Shown here piece by piece: positions 19,785-32,140 of a stretch of 64,000 nt of DNA (its first letter is position 1; each line of letters begins with the position of its first letter). The stretch is from Ixodes scapularis. Its lineage: Eukaryota > Arthropoda > Arachnida > Ixodida > Ixodidae. The stretch lies in NCBI RefSeq assembly GCF_016920785.2, contig NW_024609836.1, positions 9,454,018 to 9,518,017 on the forward strand, written 5' to 3'. The notes under the pieces are model-generated. The model was not told the DNA's origin. It saw nothing but the letters and a program-made list of their open reading frames with translations, and did no database searches. The translations under genes were made by a program, and so were the position numbers.

Positions 19785-21240
19785 TGCATCCTTTTTACAC
19801 CCTGCGGCTACCGGTGGCACACCCATAATTTCCGAGTCGTCGAACTCGGAAACCACCAAACCGCTGACATACGCGCCGACAGCAAAAGTCAAGAAGCAGT
19901 CCGCTCAATTTAGCGGATTTCGTGAAGTTCAAGTAAGCACAATGGGCAGCTGACATCCAAGCCAAGCCAACGCTCAAGTTGTTTTCAAGCCAGATGAATG
20001 CCGGCGTTGTGTTCAAGCTCCTTGGTTGCTTACGTGCAAGCGACCGCGAAAATAGCATCGGTTACTCACGCACTTCTGCTCAAAATGGTGAGGCCACATC
20101 GTTTCTATTATGATACATTCCGTCTCATCTTCAGATGTACTGAAGCGAAGGCTAGACGTGCGAGACGGTCCGGGCTCACAGCTTTATTGGCTTTACTGTG
20201 AGCCTCTACCGCAAAGGTCGGTTCAGACACTTGCGTTTGAGTGCGTTTGTCTGCGTTGCGTTCAGAACCGAAAGCGAGTCACTGGCACATCTGTGCTTCG
20301 TATGAAGCGTGGATTCCAATTCAAGGAATCATCTGGGCACGCTCTATAAGCAGCAGGGATGTCCTGGTTTTACGCAGCCGCAACGCGGTCAAACGCAACT
20401 GTTTGAACCAGGCTTTACGTGGTTATCCTGTGCTTGTCCTTCACGTTTTATTCTTTCCATTTTAAGTATTCATTTTCAATTCGCTCGCTTTTACCAGTAC
20501 TAGTGGATACTCAAGCTGCACGAGGGCTCGTGCAGCGCGACCATCTAGCGATGCTATGAGCTCGTGCTCGAACCTTGGCTTTAATGCATCTTAGTGGGGA
20601 AGGCAATCATCGGGGATATATGACACACGATGATGCCAAGTCTGTTCACGGCGGGCTCTCGTGCTCTTTTGATTGGAGGAGAAGGGTCGTGTAAAAAATT
20701 GGTAAATGGAACATGGTGAGCGACAGCGCAAATACATGTTGGAAAAAGTTCAGAACGTTGAAGTGCAGCAGCCCGAAACTTTGGAGTTGAGCAATTAGAG
20801 AATCATTTGAAGACATCTTTAGAGGCTCAGCCTCCTCTTCCCCCACACCAGTATCGAAGGCTGCTAGGATATTGGTTGAGGCTAAGCCCTCTGTCTTTCA
20901 GTCAACGAACTCGGGCCGTTCCACCTGACCTTGTTATTTCATAACTGATGTGTTAGAAAATGGAATGCAGATTTTCTTTACACGGCCAAAACATAAAGTG
21001 TTATCAAATAATACCTGCCATATACATATTCTATGTTTACAGACCGGGGTTGCCCCGCCTGTAGTGGGTGAAGACGGGAGCAGCCTCGAAGCCCACCAAG
21101 AGTGGCTGTGTGCTGAGAACGAAAATTGGTGCCTGACGAAGGCCAGATTGATCTTCGAATGGTTGCGACTGCCTGATGGACGCTTATCCCTACCTGATGG
21201 ATGCTAGGAGGGTATGCATTCCGTATTTGTTTACTGATCT
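19785..21240. other. No recognisable gene
   Basis: Short frames only, none resembling a known family. I see no RNA gene or TIR pair. The segment around 21040-21110 is GC-rich but does not fold into a tRNA. Confidence 0.4.
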
Positions 21241-21242
21241 CT

Positions 21243-21405
21243 ACGACAATCGGTAAAGTGCGCTTCCCCGCTCCGTGATTGCGGATACCGGACGGCCATC
21301 TTGGGACACGGAAAATCAACCTTTTGCAGCGTTGCAGAGGCTGGCCGGCAGCGTGCTGAAGACATGTTTTCTGCTCGTTTGTCGTCATTTGGCGCGTTGA
21401 AGGGG
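21243..21405 (-). repeat. Dispersed repeat, inverted copy at 24333-24460
   Basis: Read on the minus strand this matches 24333-24460: AAATGACGACAAACGAGCAG, GAAAACATGTCTTCAGC, GCTGCCGGCCAGCCTC, then CCCAAGATGGCCGTCCGGT. About 80-85 percent similarity by eye. No coding content. Confidence 0.6.
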
Positions 21406-22930
21406 CCCTGCAATAACTTTTTGACTGGTTTTTAATTTGGACCGAACCTGAGCGCACTGAAGGTAGTAACTTAAAGAAACTTTTCTCTTCTCAATTTTCG
21501 CTTTATTTTAAAAGTTATATGCAAATTAGAATTACAAAAACAAGCAAAAGATAACCACCTTCATAACGTCGTAGGTCCTGGCTTGAGTGGCCGTGAAGTA
21601 GTGAGCTCATCGAGCGCTCACGGCTGCCGCACTCAGTGTCGACGGCTCGAGAGGGCGCCACTAAAGCACGTGTTGACTAGGCTGTATGAAGCGGGCGGCC
21701 AGGGTGGCTCGCATTGCATTTGCCGCGCGATTAAAGAATAATTCGGCATAACACTTCATTGGCCAGAAATGACATCAAACACAGGGTAAAGATCAGTTCA
21801 GAACAGGAGCCACTTCGCGCTGCTATACCGCTAAATGGCCAAATTGCCAGCCAAGCCCGCGCCGAAAGCCTTCTGAACGCTCGGAACCGGTCGGATCCTC
21901 GAGCCGGTATACGACCGCAGCGCCGCCGCGTACATCCGGGACTTTTCTATGCCCGGTGTTCGTCGGAGCCTCATCCCACTAGGCCTTTCTAGTATGCACC
22001 GTTTTTTCCGCCGCTTGGTGGCGAGTTTCTCGACGGGTCTTTTCTTGTTTCCGTACTTTATAAACTGCATTTGTTTCTTTTCTGATCTAAAATATTGAAC
22101 AAAAACTACTTTCATACATAATTGAAACGGTTCGCGACACTTATATTTTGTATCTCGACTAAAAAAAAAAGCTTTTAGCGGCTCTGACCAGTAGTAAGCC
22201 CAGGACCAAAGACGTCACATATTGCGCGCTTTCGGCAACGCGGGTCGCCCTCGTAGGTGGAGGAGGTTTCCGCGTCGTCCAATTAAAATATGACTCGCTG
22301 ATATTTAGTTATTCTCTCCGTGCCCGCTGGCTTGCCCGAACCCCAAGAGACGTGGAAACCGCAAAAGAGGTAGACGCTTAAATATGATTGCAGGGCCCCT
22401 TTAAGTCCGCGCTCCTTTACCCCTACGCCGACACCCCGAGTTTCATACTCCAGGCACAGCAACTAAACGGCGCACGGCGTACAGGAGCGCGACACACCGA
22501 ATCTATCGACGAGCCGCACAAGCTCCTTCCAACCGCACGGTTATGACGAACCTGGCATCCCGTGGATACGGGTGGGAGAACCCAAATTATTTCGGTGCTA
22601 ATTTAATTAAAGCCAGTGTAGAGCGGCAGGGTACAAAGTAAAAGAGACGGCGACGTTATGAAGTTTCTACGAACGTTTAAATATTCCTGAGAGGCTTGGA
22701 GACTCGCTTCGAGCACATACGGGGAAAGGTACCTTGGCCGATCTGTTTATTGACCATGCAAGCTGTCCATATTTAAATTAAAGACAACATTCTTGAACCC
22801 GCTGCGTCGATGCACGAAACCCTCAAACTTGCCAGATATTTCGTGGTTCCGTATTGCAGCGAGACGGAATTGGACGGAAGCTGTTGATGTGCTATGCCGA
22901 TACCGGAACACCGTCATTTAATAGATAGCA
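21406..22930. other. No recognisable gene
   Basis: No frame with family motifs. Includes a GC-rich 21840-22000 stretch and an AT-rich region near 22560-22800. Nothing that I can name. Confidence 0.4.
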
Positions 22931-22934
22931 CGTC

Positions 22935-23560
22935 AATTCGTTTCAGGCGAGACATGAACATGATGTTTCGGCTTTCCATTCGAAGTATCTCGATTCTCTG
23001 GGCAAAGCATCCTAGAAAGGGCAGCGGTCCGACTGTCTTCTCATCTCAACAACCTTTCTATCGCTGTGCTGTCGGTAACCTACCGTTCAATAGGTAAATT
23101 CGTTTTCAGGCGAGATGCATGAACAAACGTTTCCCGCAATGCTAACTGATGCTTCGCCTTTCCAATCTAAGAATATTCGCTGCAGCTGGACTAAGCATTT
23201 TAAAAAGGGCAGCCGTCTCACTGTCTTCTCGGCAACTTTTCTGTCGCCGAGCTATCAGCACGCTCGTTCGATAGATCACTTTGTTTTCAGGCAAGACGCA
23301 TGAACAAACCTTTTCCTCGACGCTAACTGATGTTTCGGCTTTCCCATCGAAGTATTTTATTCGCTGGGCTCAGCATTATAAAAGGGGCAGCAGTCCGAAT
23401 GTGTCCTCATCTCAACAACTTTTCTGTCGCTGTGCTATCGGCACGAAACTGTTTGATGGATGTATTCGTTTTCAGGCGAGATGCACGAACAAACTTTTTC
23501 CAGAATGCTAATTGCTGTCTTGGCTTTCAAATCAAATCGTTTTTACCTGCTGGATTAAGC
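22935..23560 (+). repeat. Tandem repeat, ~160-185-bp unit, about four copies
   Basis: Units begin TTTCAGGCGAGA(T/C)GCATGAACA at about 22941, 23104, 23285 and 23470, so spacings are 163, 181 and 185 bp. Each unit also has TGATGTTTCGGCTTTCCA, an AAAGGGGCAGC-like block, CCGACTGTCTTCTCATCTCA and CTGTGCTATCGGCAC. Similarity between units is about 75-85 percent. No coding frame spans all units. Confidence 0.7.
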
Positions 23561-23779
23561 ACTAATTGGCTGAAAAGGAGCAGCTGTTTGGCTACGCCTT
23601 TCGTTTCAACAATAGCACAGCCTTCTTGTTTGTGGACGTGACATCACGGAGCGCGAAGAAGTCACCTGTGCTCCAAGAAATGCTCGGAGCCCGAAGAGCG
23701 CGCTCGAGTGTCAGTCTCCCGCGGCGCTCCTGTCTGTTTAGTGAAAGGAGTACCAAACGCTCGCAATGTGTAAACAATT

Positions 23780-24325
23780 AGAATTTCCTTTGAAAACACA
23801 TAGAATTTTTTGCAAAATTGCAGCACCGCAGGAAAAGGCACAACTTGTCGAACGCAAGTCTCGCCGGTCTTGCGGCGTGATCAAAGCTTCCTTGGCTTGC
23901 CAAACTGCTGCGTCTCTGTGCCTTTTCACGCTTGGATACTTATCAAGAATCGATGCCATGGCGTCGCCATAGCCTCCTACCCCTCCTTTGTCGTCACTGG
24001 ATCATGTCCGTTTCTGGACTGCAAGTGCCGCAAGTTACAAATACAGTCGTAAGAGTAAACTAAAATGCTGCTGCGGAGGCACATGCATCTTCATGCACGT
24101 TGCACTCACGTAACAAATCCACACGGCGTTAATTCTTGATCGGTATTCAAGCGTGCCAAGACAGAGATGCAGCACTTTGGCATGCCAAGGAGGCTTTGAT
24201 CATGCCGCCAGAACGGCAAGACTTGCGTTAGACGAGTTGCTCCTTTTTCTTGCGGTGCTGAGCTTTCGGAAAAATTTCCATGTGTTCTCAAACGCAATTC
24301 CCACCGTTCGGGGTTTTAACAAACT
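23780..24325. repeat. Large inverted repeat (~185-bp arms, ~155-bp spacer)
   Basis: 23780-23965 and 24120-24325 are reverse complements at about 75-80 percent. Shared blocks include CAGCACCGCA(G)GAAAA, AACGCAAGTCT, GGCG(T/C)GATCAAAGC(T/C)TCCTTGG and ACGCTTGxATAC. The right arm is followed directly by the 24333-24460 repeat. Could be a fold-back element; no TSD found. Confidence 0.6.
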
Positions 24326-24332
24326 TCTTCGG

Positions 24333-24460
24333 TAAATGACAACGAACGAGCAGAAAACATGTCTTCAGCTCGCTGCCGCCCAGCCTCCGCAATGTTCCAA
24401 AAGGATGACTGATAATCTGTGTCCCAAGGTGGCCATCCGGTGGCTGCACCTGAGCTGCAA
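24333..24460 (+). repeat. Dispersed repeat, copy of 21243-21405
   Basis: Plus-strand counterpart of 21243-21405. It directly follows the right arm of the 23780-24325 inverted repeat. Confidence 0.6.
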
Positions 24461-27400
24461 CGACCAAGCGGAGACACGCGATCCAGCAAATTGTCGTGGA
24501 GATCAATGGTGTGGTTGCACGGCATACTATTAGTCTTCAGAGCAAACACAAGTGTCGCTGTGGTCGCCACGTCTTGATTGGGTGAGGTGTACCGTGACGT
24601 CTGGCGACGGACTCCGCTTCGCATTCTGGCATCTGGCTCGCTTCCCTGCGCCCGTTTCCTCTCGATCGGAGGTTTGTGATCATGCTGACCTGTTGTTCAG
24701 CGCTGCAATGCAATTTCCAAAAAGAAGCCGGTATCATATTTTACCACCCGAAAACTTCGAGATTAAAGGAAGCATGGACAGTCAGACTAAGGATGGGAAA
24801 GGCACCGTCAACATTGGCCGTTGTGTGCTGTGAGCACGTTAAAAAGCGGGGCTTCGTTTAGCCAGTGTACAAGGCGCTGGGTGAGACTTATACCGACAGA
24901 ATTTTCATAGCTTTTCCAACCGTGTTTGTCACGTTTACCTTTATAATTGGGTTATAAGTATGGAAAGCTTTTCGTGGATGCAATTCCGTCGATGAACCCC
25001 CCCCCCCCCCCCCCCCCGCCCCCTCCACACGATATAAGGCGATTGTGCAAGGGGTTGTGGAAGCAGCGGTGTAAGTGTTTCAGACACTGAAATTCTGTTC
25101 TTTGCAGGTTCATGAGTTAGGAGAACATCAGACCCTGCTTTGCGGGCACACAAAAGGCATTTAAGTCAAAGGCCTTTGGGTGGTCTCACTTGTGATTTTC
25201 TCTCCATGGCCCAGAATATATTTAACATGTTGCTCGAGCAGAGTGCAGCTTTTTCGCTGAGGCGTTTTGTTTAGAAACAAAGATCAAAAAACCTCTTAAT
25301 TTATTCAAATCATCAGCAGCGTTCATCGTGCGAGATGTAAATATATTCCAATGCTTCTGCAAGTGTGGTGGCATTTCTTCCTTTTCATATACCAGCTGTG
25401 ATTCATGCGCTGTATGCCCTGGAAACCATGCTCGGAATGTTGGTTGAAGTTTCGCCTGCAGCTAGAAACCATACCTCAATAAGGCCGCATATAATAATTC
25501 ACATTTCCTACGTAAAACGCGCACAAAAAAGAAAAGAAAACAGAAACTAGTATGCCGACAGCTAACGCCGTCTCAGCCTTTGCAGGGCGAATGAAAGGAT
25601 AAATTTTGTCCTCAGCATGACGTCACCCCGGCTCGCCGTAAGGGGTCGCCACCCAAACTTCTCGGTGCTAATACTCTCACCATACAATGCACCTGGTATT
25701 TGTTTGGCCCCTGGCCATGGAATCATTCTCAGTTTGCCATTCCATCTCACCGGGAGCCCGATTTTGGTCATCGAGGTCTTAACCGGCTTGCACTGAAGAA
25801 GCTAATAGCGAGTTTGTTACATGGCACTCGTGCCCACGCTTGTCCACTCGCAGCGTGGAGCGGGATCCTTTCAGCCGGCACTCCACGAGTGGTTCCACTC
25901 TCCGAGTTCGTTTCATTGCTGACACCCCACGCGTACATGCACTTGCTGCACCAAGAAAATCGAGAGTGCACCAAAATGCAATCCCGTCATGCCTCGCTCC
26001 GGCGAGGCCGGCAAGGAGCGCGAGCAGACGACGAAAGTTTGTCTGCTACGATGTGTCGCGGAACTGAAAGGAAAAAAGTAGGTTTTTTGATAGAAATTGC
26101 GTCCTGCGGGGAACGGAATCAAACGCGAGCTTGAACTGTGAGCGTCTCCTATTTCATGAAGGAAGCAGTTGACAAACCGTGCTTTATTTGGAGGTTTTAA
26201 GTCGCTCTGTTGCCGTAAAAACGCTGAAATATACCAGTGTGTAAAGAAATGCTCAGAACAAACGCATCAGCGACCCCCGAGATGTTTATCACCAACGTGT
26301 GCGGGTTAAAAATTGAGCATTTGTCGACTAAACTCCCCCAGCAGAAGCCTTTGACTGCCCATTAAGCATCAGAGAAAGCTTAACATAGCGGTTTTACCCG
26401 AGGCTTGGGCAACATCATCATGTTTAACATTTACCTACGTCGGCTAACTTGCCCCGTCGTATTTGGTTGAAGAAAGCTCTCGTTCTCGACGCCCTCACCA
26501 AGGCTAATATCTGATCCTCCTGTAATGACGATCGAAATCGAAAGTCCCACGAAAATTTTTGCTCGATATTCCAGCAGACTAGTTTTAAGCCGTACCCTTT
26601 CAGTGGTTCACGCACAATGCCATCTCCAAACGGATCAAGCTTCTGCTCGGACAGAATAATCAGTTTTCTTCAGTGTAAACGGTTATGATAATTGAAAGAT
26701 GGCAACCAGCTGCTTTGTGGACTGCTGGTTGCGGAAATTTACGCCGTCTGTAACTATCTCTATGACAGCCGAGTTGCTTGAAGTCATCGCAACTATAAAC
26801 TACAGGCTGCAGCGACCATCGTTTGTAGATAAACATTGGTAGCGACTGCACTCTTGCATTCCCACCCATCAATCCGAACAGCAAGGCGCCAGTTTCGGTT
26901 TGAGGTTGGTATTTTTCCTACAACATAGATGGCGGCAGCATCAGTCTTCCGCACTTGGTGCATTTGGCGAATTCGTTTGAGTCCAGTTCTCCGTGCAACA
27001 CTCTGCGAGTGCGATGCATTCTGACAGAAACAAAACGACGAACGGACTGGCAAGTCATCTGCGAACAGAGCCAAAAAGGGACAATCGTCTGCTACGAATT
27101 GTGTGCCGGGCAGAGTGAGATCAAAAACTAATTGAAATATGGAACATTGACTATTTTACGGATGCAATTGTTGTCCTGTGCTTCGTTTGGCTATGCTGAT
27201 TAGTTTTCTGGCCGTGTGTAACTTGACACCAACTGGTGCTAAAACAAGAGCTTGGGACAAGCACCCACCTTACCACGATATCGATCTCACTATCCGAAAG
27301 AAGGTGACAGGTTCTCACCAGAAAATTGCCTCGTCGACAGCGAAAAGAATTCTCATTGGTCAAGAGCGCTCGTCTGTGGCACTGTGTCCACAGTGTGTAC

Positions 27401-29286
27401 CTAGTGAGATCTTGATCGCGATCTCAACGATGACCAAAGTCGGGCCCCAGGAACATTTTATTCTTTCTGTTTTGGCGCTAGTTCTTTGTGTCTGTGAAAG
27501 TGCCTATATATTTGCAATTATATATGGATTTAAAATAAAAAGATGAAGCTAATTTTTTAAATTATTTATTGTGGGCTAGAATTAGGAGAAGTATTCTTAG
27601 AAATTTGGTTCTGTCATGTTTCACTTCTGTGACAGTCATGCAAATGTGTATGCATGCTCTACTTTCAGTTCCGAAAAGACTAAAAGCGCCAGACAAAGAT
27701 CGAGCTAATGAAGGTAATGCCGGAAGGAGTGGCATCCATCATCAGTCTTGCCTCCAGGAAGATTTTGAGATGCAACAAGGAGCTGCTGGAGCACATCACC
27801 GTGATCTCAGTGGAAGGTGCCAACTGCAAGCTCATGAAGCGTAAGCTCCAAGTATTGGATTTAATTGCTGAGTGCCTTTTCCATTGACAAGAAGGCCCCA
27901 ACATTTTCTAAGAACTCCAGTAAGGTTTTGTTGTTGCATCTTTACACTCGCAACTCATTCACTTTGCCAATTTCGTTTTTCTAGCCTGGCTCAGCTGGCA
28001 AGCAGAGCAGTGAGTCTGAAACTGTACCATTGTTTCCGGTCAGACTGTCCATTATTATTTATTGTTCTTCCCTGTTATTGTGATATGTCTGCACTGTAGT
28101 CATGACAGGTGCTTGAATGGTGGCTCCTACTTTCTACATATGGGTCCTAGGAAACATTTTGTAAGTGATGAGGTGCCCACAATCATGGGCGTCAGCAAAG
28201 TGGCGGAAAAGGGGGGGGATTATTCTGAGGAGGTTTAGCTTTCAAACCTATAACTTTGAAAGAGAACGAGGTTTGCCCCCCTCCCCTCCTTTTCCTGCAA
28301 AACATACTGCAGATGCCGATGCCCGCAATCTAGGCCAACGGTTCTGGAATGAGGGTCTGTGGAACCTCTCCGTAAAGACATTTTAGGAGTCCGGAAAACT
28401 CTGCCGGCAATAATTTTTTTTTTAATGTGATTTGGGGCATTGAGTTGAGCCCAGTCCGGCCATGGCGCATTCACAGCCCTTGAGCAAAAGGAATCTACAG
28501 AAGAATACCTCTTTTCACCCTTCCCCCTTTTTATTCTTGGTAAACACGTTTGCAGTCCACCCTCCCCCCCCCCCCCTTTCCCCTTCCTTTACTCTGCCTG
28601 GCGTCTCCCATCACTTTCGCCAGTCCAAAAAGGGTTTGCTTGCCACGATTGGCGGTTTCCTTCTTTTCTCTGTAGCATCCTTTCAGCTAAAGTGGAAAGA
28701 GTGTAGACGGAGTTTCTTCCCCTCACCGTACCGTCTTAACCTGCAACATACTATACTCTCGGGAATAAGATAATAATAGCCTTGTATCTTTTCTGCCGCC
28801 AGAAATACTGTGCAGGGAGTAGCTTAGCATGTTTTTGCAGGGGTTTTTGCTGCCACCACACGCCACGCTATGAAGTCGAGTGCCACGGTGCGTGCATGCC
28901 ACATGTCGCATAAAGCAGGGCACTTTCAAGCTGCGGGGTTGCAATGACAGCAGAAAAAACACCAGCGGAGTGGACAATACAGAGCATGTTATTAACAGCA
29001 CTGGTTAATTCCCAATAAATCACAATCTGAATCATTACTGTAAAACCGTTTATTTTCGCAAATCGGTTACAGAGGACATAATCGTGGCCACTAAATGTTG
29101 CGAATTCCAGACGCCTGCATTGAAACTTTTGAACAGGTCATGAAAGCAATTTTGAAATTTTATTTGACGACTGAAATGGGCGTTGGGCTCGTCTCAGACA
29201 CTGTTGACCAAGTTCCAGCCCCAACAGAAGTTTGTGTGCCGCACCAATCAAATAAACAGTTGTGGTAATATTTGCGCGGGGACGAT
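24461..29286. other. Long stretch without a confident gene
   Basis: Contains a C-rich homopolymer at about 24997-25018 and another at 28564-28577. Frames here are short or lack family motifs. One possible short exon is listed separately at 27696-27887. A 117-codon ATG frame at 27193-27546 begins with a hydrophobic stretch and ends with another, but resembles nothing I know. No RNA gene seen. Confidence 0.4.
27696..27887 (+). other. Possible coding exon, unrecognised
   Basis: A 63-codon frame with even, protein-like composition: MPEGVASIISLASRKIL, ELLEHITVISVEGANC, LMKRKLQVLDLIAE. It looks amphipathic and helical. A pyrimidine tract plus CAG at about 27657-27667 and a GCGTAAGC donor-like site at about 27840 are nearby. 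No family recognised; could be an exon of a host gene or chance. Confidence 0.2.
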
Positions 29287-30023
29287 GCCTGGATGGATGG
29301 ATGGATGAATACGGCTGAGCCCTTTGGATCGGGCGGTAGCTTACGCCACCTAGCCATTTTGTTTTACCTTTAAGCTTAGAATATTTAAATGTGAAATCTA
29401 TATTCACTCCGCAGTGCAAAGAAAGTGAGGCTATGAAACCCCCTTTCTATCAGTGGATAAGAAAATACCTAGTTTTCTCTCGATTTCTGCCACCATTCAC
29501 TTAATCTTTGCTTGGTAATCTCTACAGTCTTGAAATCCACTCTCCCTTCGCTGTCTCTAAAACCCAATGACTTTATTAAATCTATGTTGTCTTCGGTAGG
29601 CATAGGGTGAAGCCCTTTACAGTAGAGTATCAAGTGCTCAGCCGTCTCGTCCTCCTCTCCACAAGCAGTGCACACTGTATCAATTTCCTGGTACTTCACT
29701 CTGTATGTTCTGGTTCGCAGAACACCCGTTCTTGCCTCAAACAGCAATGAGCTTCCCCTAGAATTGTCATAAATGCTTTCTTTGGCAATAACTCTTTTGT
29801 TTAATCTATAGCTTTCCAGAGCCGTCTTTGTCTGCATTCCCTATAGCCACCAATCTCTTTCTGTGGCCTTAACTTTCTTCTTAACTGAGACTTGCTCTTC
29901 GGTATCTTCGCTATAGCCCAAAAACTTTCCTCTTAATTTCCTAGTGCGCTGTCTCCACTTTGTGTCTACACTCCTCATGTATAAATAGCTGAAAACCTTT
30001 CGTGCCCATTGCTCCCCGTCCAT
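29287..30023 (-). pseudogene. Non-LTR retrotransposon 3' fragment (tick L1/CR1-like)
   Basis: Minus-strand frame with KLRGKFLGYSEDTEEQVSVK, then an in-frame stop (29841-29843), then ALESYRLNKRVIAKESIYD, NSRGSSLLFEARTGVLRTRT, a zinc-binding CTACGEEDETAEHLILYC and LSEWWQKSREN. This is the ORF2 C-terminus of a non-LTR family common in tick genomes in my recollection. A 3' UTR of about 180 bp ends in repeated CATC/ATCC units (GGATGGATGGATGGATG on the plus strand at about 29291). It is 5'-truncated at about 30023, before a C-rich tract. Confidence 0.65.
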
Positions 30024-30027
30024 TTGC

Positions 30028-30055
30028 CTGAGAACCCCCCCCCCCCTCCCCCCCC
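30028..30055. repeat. C-rich low-complexity tract
   Basis: Two C runs of 10 and 8 bases separated by CT, abutting the truncated end of the non-LTR fragment. Confidence 0.8.
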
Positions 30056-30820
30056 AAGACGGCGGCAGAAAAGTGAACTAAAGTGCGCCGTCAAAGCGTG
30101 ACGACAACGGGCTCCTCGTCAGGTGATTGCTTCAGACGGTTGAAACGAATGACGCGCTTTTGGTTTAGAATTCGGTGGTGAGATGTCATACAAAAGAGTA
30201 ATTTGAATGTTGGATAATTTTTTAAAGTTGTAGTTCGGAATCAATAGGTTTCATAGCGTGTATAGGAATAGGTTCCATAGCATGTGTAGTGTGTAGGATG
30301 ACAAGGAAGAAGACTTGTGGAAATAAATGACAGCTGTATGCTGTGCTGGACAGTGGTGTGTATGTTCCTTTTTGTTTCCTTGTCTCAAGGAAATAAAATT
30401 TTGACAGCAAATTTCGAACCCTGCTAGTGCACACCTTTCTGATCCAAAACTGACTCCGAGACCCAGTAGGTTTCAAAGCCGGTTTCAAATAAGGAAACCA
30501 ACGCCAAAGTCAACTTCGAAACCTGGGATGTTCTGAAGTGATTTTTGGCGTTGGTTCACGAAAAGATACGTTATCAGTTTGGTGGCCGGGAGCTAAAAGC
30601 ATTTTATGCTTAAAATCATACTCATCAGTGCGGCCTTTATTATTCTCTGACTGAATCAATTCTGCTTTTATATGCAGGAGGGAACCATCCCGACGGCACC
30701 CTGCGTTGCCTTCTCGGGGTACAATGTGGAGGCAGCGAAGAGCACACGTTGATACAGTTTGGCTTTTTGAAGTGCAAGATGCGGAGGATGGCTTTACTGT
30801 GGTCATGGCGGCCTACTGCC
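30056..30820. other. No confident gene; possible decayed exon near 30680-30857
   Basis: Between about 30680 and 30857 two plus frames look protein-like: PDGTLRCLLGVQCGG, then in another frame WLFEVQDAEDGFTVVMAAY and CHYALLPLLGKSA with a stop. A frameshift would join them. I do not recognise the protein. Confidence 0.25.
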
Positions 30821-30859
30821 ACTATGCACTCTTGCCATTATTAGGCAAGAGTGCATAGT
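30821..30859. other. Perfect 16-bp hairpin with 7-nt loop
   Basis: ACTATGCACTCTTGCC, loop ATTATTA, then the exact reverse complement. No terminal repeats or TSD. It overlaps the end of a short open frame. Role unknown. Confidence 0.7.
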
Positions 30860-30949
30860 TTTGTAAATTTTAATAGTTGCTTTTTATGTTTGTCTATTTG
30901 CTTCAAAAAAACAGGCAAGTGCGTAGTATCTTTCATTTGTTACTTTTTG

Positions 30950-31104
30950 TGTGTATTTTTTTTTTTTCTTTTTTTTCCGTTTTGCTGCTCCTGACCATTG
31001 TAGGGACCCGAGGACCAGTCAAGCTGCATATCGCAGCTTTTTTCCACGGGTCCCACCATCACAATCGATGGAAATAAATTTATTATTATTATTATTATTA
31101 TTAC
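30950..31104 (+). repeat. Possible non-LTR 3' end with (ATT)n tail
   Basis: T-rich tract, then GGACCCGAGGACCAGTCAAG, CATATCGCAGC and GGAAATAAA, then (TTA)n from about 31078 to 31104. The AATAAA followed by a TTA repeat resembles a short non-LTR or SINE 3' end. Otherwise it is only a microsatellite. Confidence 0.35.
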
Positions 31105-32136
31105 TGGCTTTTCGGCTTCACCCATGGCCAGAAGACGTACAATACGAGCTGCCTTCTTGAGAGGCTTTGTCTTATTCTAATCTACTCACAGCTACGGCCA
31201 GTTGCAATCAAGGTGATTAATATAATCAAGAAAACACCTGTAGCCTGATTGCTGATCACATAGTGCGATCGCCAAAGTCTGTGAAACTCCTGCCAGGATT
31301 GTTTCGATTTTCAAAAACACTAAAGGCTTTGTTTGTTTTTCTTGAGATAGCAGCTGCAAGTTGTGTGGCTCACATACCTAAGTATGCTTCAATTCATGAC
31401 CAGCTTTATTCATTTATATTCATCACATTTCTCTGGTCCTCCGTGTTGTTTCCTAGTCATCAAACTATTAGGCACCTGTATGAAGTAGTTACATTTCGTT
31501 TTTACGTTTTTATCAAAACGGTTTGTGTCACCATGTCCGGAATTCAGCACTCTTACTACGAAATGTCAAATTAATCTTATGTTGAGATGCAATAAAGAAA
31601 AAAAATCTATGTTGAGATACTTTCTAAAAGTGGAGATGACTGGCATTAAATGTTGTGTTTCTTTATCGCTCCTGTTCATACTTTGTATATTACTTCAATC
31701 AAAAGACACGACCAGTCTTCAATATGCCCCGTCCGAGCACAAGCTTTTCAGCCTGGATAAAGTGAGCGTGAGTGAGCACGTACTAAGCAGTACCGAAGGT
31801 AATGAGCGTGCACTGCTGCATTTTCAAAGTATCAGAAATGCTCTATTTTAGAAAAAAATAAAAGCCAGGAATTGTTGTGGTATATTCATAACATTGTGGT
31901 TTTCTTGAAGAATGCGGGCATTCTGAAGGTGTTGCCGAAGGCTTGCCAGGGTGACAGCGCGGTCGAAGGCGACAAGTGCGAGCTAATACACGCTGTGTCG
32001 CAAGCTCTTGTTCTGCGAAACCACTTCGCAAAGTCGCTCTTGCATGCCTGTAGCCTTTGCTGCCCTACAGTGGTAATGGTAGGCAACTCCGGCTGACACA
32101 AGAAATCATCCCATCACTGCCGCACTCCGTTTCTCT
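31105..32136. other. No recognisable gene
   Basis: AT-rich. Frames of about 100 codons exist on the plus strand (31263-31574, 31525-31851) but have no family motif. No repeats or RNA genes seen. Confidence 0.4.
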
Positions 32137-32140
32137 TTAA

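Noticed and set aside
24990..25020. Poly-C tracts (also 28564, 30028, 51447, 52352) as functional elements
   Set aside because: Simple homopolymers, likely slippage products; lengths may also be sequencing artefacts.
27193..27546. 117-codon ATG frame with hydrophobic N- and C-terminal stretches
   Set aside because: No family motif, AT-rich context and no splice or poly(A) support; a chance frame is as likely.
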